Source of the DNA: Shewanella sp. TC10
GTDB lineage: Bacteria > Pseudomonadota > Gammaproteobacteria > Enterobacterales > Shewanellaceae
Direction: 5' to 3'
Assembly (NCBI RefSeq): GCF_009663145.1
Contig: NZ_VKHR01000002.1
Span: 7,705 to 71,704 of the forward strand
Length of the DNA: 64,000 nucleotides
Shown here: piece by piece, positions 42,727 through 53,100 of the stretch
Layout: every line of letters begins with the position of its first letter
Position numbering within the stretch: position 1 is the first letter of the stretch
Program-made: the position numbers and the translations under genes
The notes under the pieces: generated by a model
Databases searched by the model: none
What the model was told of the DNA's origin: nothing
What the model saw: only the letters and a program-made list of their open reading frames with translations

Positions 42727-42755
42727 AATGCCAGCAAGCTAAGCTTGCTGGCATT
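42727..42755 (-). terminator. Terminator after the beta-helix lipoprotein gene
   Basis: AATGCCAGCAAGC (42727-42739) pairs perfectly with 42743-42755 across a three-base loop. The minus-strand sequence after it is T-rich (TTAATTAAAA). It would separate the lipoprotein gene from the TonB receptor gene, or allow partial read-through. Confidence 0.7.
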
Positions 42756-42767
42756 ATCAGGGCTGAT

Positions 42768-45599
42768 TTACTTGATGAATGCCCAACCTTCACGCCAGTC
42801 AGTCTGGCCATCGAATGCACCGATATAATCAGTAGCGTCGAAGAAAGTATCAGTCGTGCTCATATCAAGACCTGTACCCAGTAACACAGTGTCAGTACCT
42901 GCTGGCATGCCATCTGTTAATGTAACTTCTTGAGCAGAGTTACCTGTTTGCGCTAAGAACCACGCTTCAGTATCAACCGCATCAGTTGTCGCATCATTAT
43001 CTGAGCTGTACTTAAATGGCTCGTTACAATCGATTACTGAGTGAGAAATCATTAATGAACCATCATTAACATTGTCAACAAGACCGGCATACGTACCGTC
43101 TAGCTCTAGACACTCACCTGATTCAGTCTCCGAAGTTGAACCTTTACGACCTTGAATCAATAGGTTGTGAATTGATGCTGCTGTAGCTACACGAAGGATA
43201 ATCCCTTCACCTTTGTCGCCACTGGCATTTTCAATATCAGTACCAGGAAGGATGGTCACGTTAGAGATAGTTGGGTTAGACACTGGCGTATCGTCAGTAC
43301 CTTTATGGCTATCACCTTCAAAACCACGGTTTGCTTGGCCATCTTCATGAGTGATATACACATATTGTGCTTTACCCTGCCAGCCATTAGTCCAATCTAA
43401 GCTGTCATCGAAGTTGTCAGTTAAGTAAACGTATTTAAGGTTGACTGCACCGCCCCAGAACTCAACACCATCATCGCCATTGGCATGAACTTGGATATGG
43501 TCAACTTGCGTACCGCTACCCACTGCCGCAAATGAGATGCCGTTCATTTCTTGAGTATCGTTCACTTTAAAGCCAGCATACTTGACTACCACATAGCTAA
43601 GTTGACCGCTGTTATCAGCATTGTCGTTACCGCCGTAAGGGAAGTCGCCCACTTCAAAAGAAGCATCACAAGCATTTTTATCAGGACAAGTGTTTGTTTC
43701 GCCGTTACCAAGAAGTACTAAACCACCCCATTGGCCACGCTCACCTTCAGCACCCGCTATCACGTCTTGCTGTGAAGTCATCACGATTGGATGTTCAGCA
43801 CTGCCTTGAGCCATGATTTTTGAGCCACGACTAATCGCGATGTAGCTGTTATCTGTTGCAAATAACTGTGTACCTGCTTGAATGGCTAAAGTTGCTGAAT
43901 CAGTGTTATCACCGCCAACAACCACTGCACCGCCATCCACTTTGTACATCACGTTTTGACCAGCAAGCAGTGTTGTATTCGTGGTAATGTTACCTTCGAT
44001 TGAACAGACTAAAGTCACGCTGTCATCTTTATAAAGGCCTGCAACCACATCTTCTGAAGTTGTGCCAACTGGGCAAGAAGTTAAAACAGGTAATTCAGTT
44101 GGCGCTGCATCTGCTTCGTCATGAATCGCTGTTGTCCATCCTTCAGTCCAATCAGTTGTACCGTCAAATGCACCGATATACTCAGCATCCATTAAACGGT
44201 CATCCATGTTAGCTAAATCAGCTGCGCCGCCAGTTAATGCCACTGAAGATGAGTTAGGCATGTAATCAGTTAGGTCTGATGCACCCGCTAGGTTACCTTC
44301 TTGTTCAAGGAACCATTGCTCAACGTCAAGAGCAAGTTCACGACCTTCATCAGCATCTGGTGATGCATTTTTAAACGGCTCAACACAGTCGATTAAGCTG
44401 TTTTGCATGTTTAAGTTGCCAGCTTCTGCAGTAATAACCGTGTTGTCATCATTCACTTCTAAACACTCGCCAGATGCAACATCACCTTTAACCAACATGT
44501 TGTATGCGTCTACTGCAGTGCCTTTACGGAATAAGATACCTTCAGCATCGTCGCCGCCACTGTTAGTGCCATTAGCCACTTGAATAGTAAAGTTAGCTAA
44601 AGTTGGACGAGATTGTGGCTCTGCATCAGCGCTGCTGTTGCTGTCGGCTTCAATACCACGGTTAGAACCGTTATCTTCTTGGCGGATATAAACGTGTTGT
44701 GCGCTACCTTGCCAACCGTTTGTCCAGTCTAAAGAATCATCAAAGTTTTCAGTTAACACAACGTGAGAAAGCGATACGTTACCGCCCCAGAATTCAACAC
44801 CGTCATCGTTGTTTTTATGAATTTGAATATGGTCAACCGTGGTGCCCGCACCGACTGCTGCAAAGCTGATACCGTTCATTTCTTGAGTATCGTTGATTTT
44901 AAAACCACCGAACTCAACGCGAACATATTGGATAACACCTGAGTTATCTTCAGTGTCGTCACCACCGTAGCTGTGACTTCCTACTTCAAATGCTGCATCA
45001 CAACTGGTTAAGTCAGGGCAAGAGTTAACAGGTGCATTACCTAAAACGACTAAACCACCCCATTGACCCGCTTGACCTTCTTGACCTAGTGCAGATTCAA
45101 GTGAAGTAAATACGATAGGCTCTTCAGCAGTACCTTCAGCCATAATTTTTGAATCACGGCTAATCGCTAGGTAAGACTCACTACCACCAACAATTTTAGT
45201 GCCAGGCATGATAGATAATTCAACTGAATCGGCTTTATCGCTACCAGCGATAACTGCGCCATCAAGCATCCAAACTACATCGTTACCAAGGATGATGCTG
45301 TCGCCATCTTGGCCGCCAACATTCACTGTCGATGCAGCAGTAGAAGGCGCTAATGTGCCTGACAATACCCAAACTTCTTTACCGTCGATTGCTGCAATAG
45401 TTGCACTCTTCTCAGCAAAACCACCGTATGCAGCTTCTTGATCGCTAATATCTGGTGTCGTCGGTGTATCTGGCGTTGAAGGGGTTTCAGTTTCTGAACC
45501 TGTATCAATATTGATGTCTCCACCACAAGCAGACAGTAGTAAAGTTGCAGAAAGTGCAGCTGAAACAGCGCTAAGTTTAAACATGTTTTTCAGTTCCAT
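42768..45599 (-). CDS. Internally duplicated beta-helix-like lipoprotein
   Basis: The protein has 943 residues with a lipobox (LLSAC) and a Thr/Pro-rich linker. Two halves (about 60-500 and 505-945) are homologous: both contain YLAISR.SKIMA.G.AE.PIV, GQWGGLV.LGN, NDTQEMNGISFAAVG, DDGVEFWGG, NFDDSLDWTNGWQG and a closing YIGAFDG.TDW.EGW. The repeated VHIQIH / NGISF pattern fits a right-handed beta-helix. It is a surface or periplasmic lipoprotein; its function is unknown. Its position before a TonB receptor suggests substrate binding or processing. I choose the ATG at 45599, with GGAG six bases upstream. A PhoB-box-like series lies upstream. Confidence 0.85.
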   Translation of the reverse strand: MELKNMFKLSAVSAALSATLLLSACGGDINIDTGSETETPSTPDTPTTPDISDQEAAYGGFAEKSATIAAIDGKEVWVLSGTLAPSTAASTVNVGGQDGDSIILGNDVVWMLDGAVIAGSDKADSVELSIMPGTKIVGGSESYLAISRDSKIMAEGTAEEPIVFTSLESALGQEGQAGQWGGLVVLGNAPVNSCPDLTSCDAAFEVGSHSYGGDDTEDNSGVIQYVRVEFGGFKINDTQEMNGISFAAVGAGTTVDHIQIHKNNDDGVEFWGGNVSLSHVVLTENFDDSLDWTNGWQGSAQHVYIRQEDNGSNRGIEADSNSSADAEPQSRPTLANFTIQVANGTNSGGDDAEGILFRKGTAVDAYNMLVKGDVASGECLEVNDDNTVITAEAGNLNMQNSLIDCVEPFKNASPDADEGRELALDVEQWFLEQEGNLAGASDLTDYMPNSSSVALTGGAADLANMDDRLMDAEYIGAFDGTTDWTEGWTTAIHDEADAAPTELPVLTSCPVGTTSEDVVAGLYKDDSVTLVCSIEGNITTNTTLLAGQNVMYKVDGGAVVVGGDNTDSATLAIQAGTQLFATDNSYIAISRGSKIMAQGSAEHPIVMTSQQDVIAGAEGERGQWGGLVLLGNGETNTCPDKNACDASFEVGDFPYGGNDNADNSGQLSYVVVKYAGFKVNDTQEMNGISFAAVGSGTQVDHIQVHANGDDGVEFWGGAVNLKYVYLTDNFDDSLDWTNGWQGKAQYVYITHEDGQANRGFEGDSHKGTDDTPVSNPTISNVTILPGTDIENASGDKGEGIILRVATAASIHNLLIQGRKGSTSETESGECLELDGTYAGLVDNVNDGSLMISHSVIDCNEPFKYSSDNDATTDAVDTEAWFLAQTGNSAQEVTLTDGMPAGTDTVLLGTGLDMSTTDTFFDATDYIGAFDGQTDWREGWAFIK

Positions 45600-46189
45600 T
45601 GTCATCTCCGAGGACGGATGTAAGCGTGTTAAGTAATTTGAATGGACGACAAATTAACCTGCTTAAATGACAAAAAGACTGCGCAAACATGACACAAAAG
45701 TTTCCCAAATGTGAAGGAATTATTAAAACACTTTAAATACAACCACTTAAAAACAGAAAATCATATGAAAATATTGTCACATATTTAACAAAAAGTTTAC
45801 CTAGGTAATAAAAAGTGCTTAGTACAAAAGAATATTAGGATACATTTCCACAAAAAAACGACGAAAATTCCATAAAAAAATCTGATAGAAAAGCGGATAA
45901 TATTTCCTAACTAAAAAAACAAGCCTCATTCATTAAACCATTGAAAAAACACTAATTATATGAATAAGTCATATTTACTTACGCATTTTGCTGATTTGCT
46001 TTAAAATTCGCCAAATATCAGTCAAGCTTAATAAACAAAAATAGTGTGAACAGTATTGAGTATGACATTCTCGTGAACGCTATATTATAGAGGCTAAAGA
46101 TTGAGCTTCTTTTGCGCCCTAGAATGGATTAGGGGAGCTAAAAATAACGATAAAAAACGAATTTGCGTTTCAATTTAGGGATTTAAAAG
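45600..46189. other. AT-rich divergent spacer
   Basis: This 590-bp spacer separates the lipoprotein gene and the divergent pilin gene. It holds the PhoB-box-like series. The rest is AT-rich, with no gene, repeat or hairpin that I can support. Confidence 0.5.
45667..45716 (-). promoter_or_regulatory. PhoB-box-like series upstream of the lipoprotein gene
   Basis: On the minus strand TGTCAT (45667-45672), TGTCAT (45689-45694) and CTTCAC (45711-45716) lie at exact 22-bp steps, i.e. two 11-bp PhoB repeats apart. They end about 70 bp before the start codon. The role is inferred. Confidence 0.45.
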
Positions 46190-46741
46190 ATGACCATTAA
46201 CGCCACCTCTAAGACTTTATCTTCAATGACTATCGACTCAAAAAGTAACAAGGGTTTTACCCTAATTGAGTTAGTAGTAGTGATTATTATTCTTGGCATT
46301 TTAGCTGTCGTTGCTGCGCCAAAATTCATCAATTTACAAAGTGATGCCAAAATCTCCACCGTTCAAGGTGTTAAAGCAGCAATACAATCATCACTGGATT
46401 TAGCCTACTCTCGAGCAGCAATTGATGGGGTTGAGAAAGACGATCGCAGCGTAATTGACTACAACGGTGAAATCATTGAAATGAAGCTAGGCTATCCGGA
46501 AGCCTTTGGCGAAAATGCGGGTGGCGGACTCCCAGAAATGCTTGATATAGGCTCTGAAATTGACTTCTGTTTTGGTAGTGGAACCTGTACACCTAATGTT
46601 GAAGTGGGTTCGTCTAATGTTCGCTATGGTTATGATTTAGATGATGAAACGATAAACTGTCATGTTCGTTATATTGAACCAACTGGCACCAATGGTTCAG
46701 ATACCACTTATACGTTAACTGTAGATATTTCAGGTTGTTAG
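46190..46741 (+). CDS. Orphan MshA-like type IV prepilin
   Basis: The protein has 183 residues. The prepilin peptidase site is KG^[24 protein letters not shown], the usual class III motif, with Glu at +5. The sequence right after ([22 protein letters not shown]) is typical of MshA major pilins. The leader is long, about 22 residues; a second Met at residue 13 would give a normal leader. Cysteines CFGSGTC and NCHV/SGC suggest the usual D-region disulfide. No msh or pil biogenesis gene is nearby, so it is an orphan subunit that must use machinery encoded elsewhere. Confidence 0.85.
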   Translation: MTINATSKTLSSMTIDSKSNKGFTLIELVVVIIILGILAVVAAPKFINLQSDAKISTVQGVKAAIQSSLDLAYSRAAIDGVEKDDRSVIDYNGEIIEMKLGYPEAFGENAGGGLPEMLDIGSEIDFCFGSGTCTPNVEVGSSNVRYGYDLDDETINCHVRYIEPTGTNGSDTTYTLTVDISGC

Positions 46742-46816
46742 CCACCGATGTGGTTTTATGTAGATAAAAAATAGGTTTAGCCGTTCAAGCTAAACCTATA
46801 TTGTTAACTAGTCCTG

Positions 46817-48775
46817 CTAAACCACTGCTTTATTTAGCGTTTTCCATTGTACAGCCATTAACCCCAGTACAACTGCCACACCTATAAAACCAGTGCCAAA
46901 TGGATTAAACAACACCCAAGGGACTGTGGTGATTGCAACCAGTCGCTCAACCGTTGAAAGAGGACGTAAAAGGTAACCTTCAATCGATATTGCAATAGCC
47001 ACGATAATGCTAGCGGTCTGAATAATCGCAAAAGTAAATGCCATCATGCCTGCATCAGGGTTAAGCAAATCGGTATAGGCCATCATAATTGGGATTATGA
47101 ACAAGCCGCCTGCTAGCTTAAACGCCTCAACTGATGACTTCATTGGGTTGGCATTTGCCACCCCTGCTCCAGCAAATGCAGCCAGCGCAATCGGCGGAGT
47201 CACATTTGAAGTTTGCGATAACCAAAACACAATTAAGTGCGCTGTCAGTAATGGTAAACCAAAGTCACCCAGCATTGGCACAGCCATAACAGCAAGTACA
47301 ATGTAAGCAGCAGTCACAGGTAATCCCATGCCTAACACTAACGCCACAATACTGATTAACCCAAGCGCTACCAACATGTAACCGCCGGAAAAATCCATCA
47401 CAAATTGAGTAAATTGCAGTCCAATACCTGTTTGCCCTACTACACCAACAATGATGCCCGCAGCGCCACAAGCAACTGAAATTGGCAACGCTAATAGCGC
47501 ACCATTTTTCATGCCTTCAATAAACTTTTTAAGGCCAATTCGGCTATGTTTACGTAGCGCCGCAGTAACCAGAATCGCGGCGCAACCTGCGACACCAACC
47601 AATAAAGGCGAGTAAGCCATCATTAGTAGCACAGTAATAATCACTAACGGAATTAAATGATGTGCTCCTTGCTTCATCACTTCTATAACCGCTTCTGTTC
47701 GACTCGCGGCTTTAAGGTTTAGCTTACATGCCATTAAATGCACATAAAGTAAGGTACAGAAAAAATACAAAATAGCGGGTGCAATAGATGCCAGCATAAT
47801 GTCGCTATATGGCACTCCGGTAAACTGTGCCATCACAAAGGCGCCAGCCCCCATAATCGGTGGCATAATTTGCCCGCCTGTCGATGCTGATGCTTCAATA
47901 CCTGCCGATTGCTCTGGGGTATAACCCAGTTTTTTCATCATTGGAATCGTCACTGCGCCAGTGGTTACTGTGTTTGCAATTGCCGATCCTGAAATCGAAC
48001 CAAGTCCAGCAGATGCCAATACGGCTGCTTTCGCTGGGCCGCCGCGATATTTACCAGCAATCGAAAAGGCTAGATCAATAAAGAACTTACCAGCGCCAGT
48101 GACCTCTAAAAAGGCACCAAATAATACGAAAATAAACACGGTAGTCGCTGCAATACCTAAGGCGGATCCAAACACACCATTAGCAGAATATATTTGAAAT
48201 TGAATCAATTCTTGTAGCGAGTACGCTTTGGTTGCCATCGCGCCTGGTAATAAGTCGCCAAAGCCACTGTAAGCTAAAAAAATACCCGCAATCAATACCA
48301 TTACCCAACCAACGGTACGTCTACAACCTTCTAATAATAAAAGTAATAATGCACTACCTGCGACTAAGTCGGCTGTGCCTAAACCATAAAGCAAATGGTC
48401 AATATCGTTGTAATCAAAGATCGACATCCGATAACCAGCAAACACGGTCACGCCACACAACGCAAGATCAAATACCCTGCCAAGCATATAGCCTTTTTTA
48501 CGACGATTTTTAACTAGTGGATAATGTAAAAAAATCAGTATCAGCACCCAACACAAATGAACTGGACGGAAATAGGTTGCTGATATCGTTGAGGTAATAC
48601 CTTGCCAGATTTGAAATGATGATAAGAGTACTGCGATAACTAGCGTCGTGTAGCCAATAATTTTAACGGTTCTTTCATAAGGAAGAGCGCTGGCAACACC
48701 TGCGTCAATATCGACCTGTTGCTCATTATCCCCACTCACATACTGCTCGGCTTTTTTGCCTTGTTCTTGGGTCAT
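46817..48775 (-). CDS. TRAP transporter fused permease (TAXI type)
   Basis: This 652-residue membrane protein fuses the small (DctQ-like) and large (DctM-like) TRAP subunits into one chain, as in TAXI-type systems. Many membrane helices are seen. Marks are GLGSISGSAIANTVTTGAVTIPMMKKLGYTPEQSAGIEASASTGGQIMPPIMGAGAFVMAQ and SQTSNVTPPIALAAFAGAG. It imports an organic acid with Na+ or H+. The binding protein is encoded 150 bp upstream on the same strand. The substrate is unknown; many TAXI systems take up dicarboxylates or amino acids such as glutamate. Confidence 0.92.
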   Translation of the reverse strand: MTQEQGKKAEQYVSGDNEQQVDIDAGVASALPYERTVKIIGYTTLVIAVLLSSFQIWQGITSTISATYFRPVHLCWVLILIFLHYPLVKNRRKKGYMLGRVFDLALCGVTVFAGYRMSIFDYNDIDHLLYGLGTADLVAGSALLLLLLEGCRRTVGWVMVLIAGIFLAYSGFGDLLPGAMATKAYSLQELIQFQIYSANGVFGSALGIAATTVFIFVLFGAFLEVTGAGKFFIDLAFSIAGKYRGGPAKAAVLASAGLGSISGSAIANTVTTGAVTIPMMKKLGYTPEQSAGIEASASTGGQIMPPIMGAGAFVMAQFTGVPYSDIMLASIAPAILYFFCTLLYVHLMACKLNLKAASRTEAVIEVMKQGAHHLIPLVIITVLLMMAYSPLLVGVAGCAAILVTAALRKHSRIGLKKFIEGMKNGALLALPISVACGAAGIIVGVVGQTGIGLQFTQFVMDFSGGYMLVALGLISIVALVLGMGLPVTAAYIVLAVMAVPMLGDFGLPLLTAHLIVFWLSQTSNVTPPIALAAFAGAGVANANPMKSSVEAFKLAGGLFIIPIMMAYTDLLNPDAGMMAFTFAIIQTASIIVAIAISIEGYLLRPLSTVERLVAITTVPWVLFNPFGTGFIGVAVVLGLMAVQWKTLNKAVV

Positions 48776-48925
48776 AGTTTTTCCTCTGTGCCAATGATTG
48801 AGTTAAGCCACAATCATTGACCTAAATATACAAAGGCAACCATAAGTTGCCTTTGTGTTTCTAACACTCACCATAAGATGGTAAATCTAGCTTAAGCTCG
48901 TCACTCAAAGATGACTTAATTAAGA

Positions 48926-49849
48926 TTACTTAAGGCTATCTATATATTTTTGCGCACCTGGATGTAATGGCACACCTTGCAAGCGGTCAGCATTCTCAGG
49001 GGTTGTTGCTTCAGCAACCTTAACCACTTTTTGCACTTCTGACATATTTTCAAATGCTGCTTTAGTTAAATTAAACGCCATTTCATCGCTCATTTTGGCG
49101 CTAACAACAATGACATTCCACACACTTAACGTCGGCACTTCGCCTACATTGTTGTACACATCAGCAGGGATTGTGTAGCTACTGTAAGCAGCGTTCTGCT
49201 TAATAAACGCCGCACTTTCTTCAGCAGAAACAGGAATAATGTTCACTTTATGGGTTAACGCCACTTGAGTAACAGCGCCAACACCTTGACCGCCAACAAT
49301 AAAGCCAGCATCAATTTGGCCATTGGCTAATGCATTAGTGGTTTCTGAATAGTTTAGGTACACCGCTGTGATGTCTTTTTTCACATCAATACCAATAGAC
49401 TCAAGTAATGCAGCAGAGGTCACAGCTGTACCACTGGCAGGAGCGCCTAATGAAATACGTTTACCTTTAAGATCGGCAAGCGAGCTAATACCCGACTTTT
49501 CAAGGCTAATGGCATGTACAAGATTTGGATACAGTGCAAACAGTGTATTCACTGGCATGGCACTTCTAAACTTTCCTTCACCTTTATAAGCATCAAGCAC
49601 AACATTGCCCATCGCAATACCTGCAATCATATCGCCGCGAACCACTTTAATGGTGTTTTCAACAGACGCAGCTGTCACTTCAGCTTTGACATTAACCTGT
49701 GGAACTTCATCAGACCACACCTTAGCTAACGCACCGCCAAATGGGTAATAAATACCACTTTGACCACCCGTACCTATTGAATAATTTTCGGCTTTAACCG
49801 CAGTTGGCAACACTAGTAACAAAGACAGTATCAACGCACGATAAAACAT
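48926..49849 (-). CDS. TAXI-family TRAP solute-binding protein
   Basis: A 307-residue periplasmic binding protein with signal peptide (cleavage near VKAEN). It begins NYSIGTGGQSGIYYPFGGALAKVW, the TAXI signature, with later ISLGAPASGTAVTSAALLESIG and DAGFIVGGQGVG. The ATG at 49849 is preceded by AAGGGGAAGG; the frame continues eight codons upstream without a better site. It delivers substrate to the fused permease encoded next. Confidence 0.92.
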   Translation of the reverse strand: MFYRALILSLLLVLPTAVKAENYSIGTGGQSGIYYPFGGALAKVWSDEVPQVNVKAEVTAASVENTIKVVRGDMIAGIAMGNVVLDAYKGEGKFRSAMPVNTLFALYPNLVHAISLEKSGISSLADLKGKRISLGAPASGTAVTSAALLESIGIDVKKDITAVYLNYSETTNALANGQIDAGFIVGGQGVGAVTQVALTHKVNIIPVSAEESAAFIKQNAAYSSYTIPADVYNNVGEVPTLSVWNVIVVSAKMSDEMAFNLTKAAFENMSEVQKVVKVAEATTPENADRLQGVPLHPGAQKYIDSLK

Positions 49850-50185
49850 AGCCTTCCCCTTAATTTCAATCACGCCCTTATATTAGGATATGATTAAAAA
49901 CCTTTGTTTATTAATAACTTTTTGTTAACAGTTACGATTTTTAATTAGCCATCGATAATCACTTATGAGGTTAGCAAAGTCAAGATGTAGAATAGTCGTA
50001 AGAATTTAGTCTTACCCATACCGATATCGCCAACAAAGAATGAAAGATTTTCATAAAATGCTAAAAATATAACTGTATCCGCAACCTATTTGAGCGAGCT
50101 TAATACATAGATACATTCAAAAAGGGATTGTTGTCATAAAAAAGCCCAATCTTAAGATTGGGCTTTTTAGAATACGATAAGCAAT
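49850..50185. other. AT-rich spacer with terminator
   Basis: This 336-bp spacer lies between the TAXI binding-protein gene and the end of the RND gene, both on the minus strand. It holds one terminator (50139-50168) and presumably the TAXI operon promoter. Nothing else is evident. Confidence 0.5.
50139..50168 (-). terminator. Terminator after the RND efflux gene
   Basis: A fully palindromic stem of 15 bp (AAAAAGCCCAATCTT and complement) leaves T tracts on either strand. It lies 17 bp after the RND stop codon. Confidence 0.8.
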
Positions 50186-53100
50186 TTACGATTTACTTTT
50201 ATACAGCCACAAATACATGGTCGGCAGTACCAACAGCGTCAGTGCTGTGGAACTAAACAGTCCGCCGATGATCACCACGGCTAATGGCTGCTGAATTTCG
50301 CTGCCGGCACCTGACGACAACAAAATGGGGATTAACCCTAGCGCAGAAGTGAGCGCGGTCATTAGCACAGGCCGCAATCGGCCAACTGTGCCTTCGTAGA
50401 CACTCTCAATTAAGCTCTCACCACCTTCCACATTTCTAACATGTGCACGTCGCTGATTAATCGCATCCACCAGCACCACGCCATTTAACACCGCCACACC
50501 GAATAAGGTGATAAAACCGATAGAACTCGACACTGACAAATAGGTGCCTGTACTATATAAAGCAACCACCCCGCCAATTAACGCCAGTGGTACATTGGCC
50601 ATAATTAAGCCTACCTGTTTGATTGAGCCGAATGAGAAATACAGCAGCAAGGCAATTAATACTATGGATACTGGCACCACTAGCATCAGCTTTTGCTGTG
50701 CGCGTTGTTGGTTCTCATATTGACCACCAACCACCACAGTGTAACCTGCTGGTAACTCTGCCTTTGGCACTATGGCATATATATCCTCAACCACAGATCC
50801 CATATCACGCCCTGAAACGTTGGCTTGTACTACAACGCGGCGCTGCACATCATCACGGCGAATATTCGGCGGCGCCATTTCTACCCCTACTTGTGCCACA
50901 TCACCTAAACGAACTTGCGCGCCATTGGCACCACGTAAAATCAAATCTCTAAGTGCATCGGGTGAGCTGCGGTAAGTTTTAGCTAAACGCACATTGATAT
51001 CGTAGCGGGCGTTACCGTCAATGACTTGTCCTGCGCTCACACCACCTATACCTTGACTCACAAGGCTCATCACTTGATCGACACTAATACCGTAACGCGC
51101 CAATTGCTCTCTTAATGGCCTAACGACCAATTGAGCCTCACCGCTGACTTGCTCAAGCGACACATCTACCGCGCCTTCAATTCCACTAACAAGCTCAGTA
51201 AGTTGCTGTCCCTTTTCAGACAAGACATTAAGATCTGGCCCAAAAACTTTAATCGCTAATTGGGCTTTCACTCCTGATAACAGTTCATCAACTCTGGTGG
51301 CAATCGGTTGTGAAAAGGTAAACAGCAAACCAGGAAACACACTCAGTTTATCTTCCATTAAATGCTGTAATTCATATCGGTTATCAGCACTTTGCCACTG
51401 CTCAACAGGTTTAAGGCCAATATAGATTTCAATGTTACTCACCGGCTCAGGGTCGCCGCCAAGTTCAGGTGCACCAATGCGGCTTAATGCATATTCCACC
51501 TCGGGGAATGCCATTAATATCGCTTCAATTTTTGGTGCTATATCTAGGGAGGTTTGCAAACTCGCAGTAGGTGCTAAAGTCACCCGCAAGTTAATAGTAC
51601 CCTCTTCAAGTTCAGGGACAAACTCAGTGCCAAGTTTTGGCACTAACAACATACTAGCGATAAATAATGTTGCAGCAGTTCCCATCACAGCTGCAGGTTT
51701 ATGCATTACCGCCAAAAGCAACCGCCGATACCCTTGTTCAATTGGGGTCAAGATTGGGCTTTGCTTGAGCGTGACACCGCGATTAAATAAGTAGACTGCC
51801 ATTGCAGGAACCGCAATCAGTGCAACTAACAATGCCGATATCATCGCTAAAATAATACTTACCGCCATTGGCTGAAATAACTTGCCTTCAACCCCTTCTA
51901 GGGTGAATAGCGGCGCAAATACTACGATAATAATTGCGGTAGCAAAGAAGATAGGACTGCACACTTCTTTAGCCGCTCGCATAACTTTAGCCGCTGTTGG
52001 ATCTGAACTGTTTTCCTCTTGAGTTAATTGTTTAAAAATATTCTCAACCATTACGACTGAGCCATCAACCAACATGCCAATAGCTACCGCTAGGCCACCA
52101 AGCGACATTAAATTAGCCGACAAACCAAAGTAAGACATGATCATTAACGCTAACCCAATCGATATCGGAATGGATAGCAGCACTAATAGCGTGGCACGTA
52201 AATTCACCAAGAATAAGGCCAGAATAATCACGATAAACACAAAGGCCATTAACAGTGCATCAATCACTGTGGTAACCGCTTGCGTAACTAAATCAGATTG
52301 GTCATAAAACACCTCAAATGAGACGCCTTTTGGTAGTGCTTGTTCAATTAAACTAACACGCTGATTGATGTCATCAATGGTGGCTTTGGTATTCGCGCCC
52401 ATGCGTTTAAGTACGACGCCAGCAACGACTTCGCCCATGGCATTAACTTCGGTTTTGCCATTTACTGGATTTTGCTCTTTACGGGTAAAAGTAACCGCGC
52501 CTACACGGATTTCACGGCCATATTCCACCTTGGCAATATCAGTAACACGAATTGGCGTACCAGTGACTTCGGTTAATGGAATTTGCCCTATCGCCTTTAA
52601 GCCCGCTTGACCCGATGGCAATAAACCATAACCTCGTACAACCAGTTGCTCTTGACCTTGGGGCATAAACCAACCACCCGCATTGCGGTTATTGCTTTCA
52701 AGCGCCTCGGTGACTTGGGACATAGATAAGCCGTAGCTTAATAATTTATTCGGGTCGATTTTCACTTGATATTGGCGAACATCGCCACCAAATGACAACA
52801 CCTCTGTCACCCCTTCGACCGGCATTAAAATCAGCTTCACTAAGTAATCATTGATACTACGAAGCTCTGCTGCATCAACGCCTGACTCTGGGGTTGCCCG
52901 TAAAATATACTGATAAATTTGCCCTAAACCAGATGTATTAGGACCAATTTCTGGTACGCCAACGCCATCTGGGATCATCTCTTTGGCTGCTTGTAACTGC
53001 TCAAACACCTGCTGACGAGCAAAATAAATATCGGTGCCTTCAGCAAACACCACAGTGACTATCGACAATCCAGTACGAGATAATGACCTTACCTCAGTGA

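Noticed and set aside
42584..42767. PhoB box directly before the TonB receptor gene
   Set aside because: GTCA motifs there face the wrong way and do not keep an 11-bp step on the minus strand.
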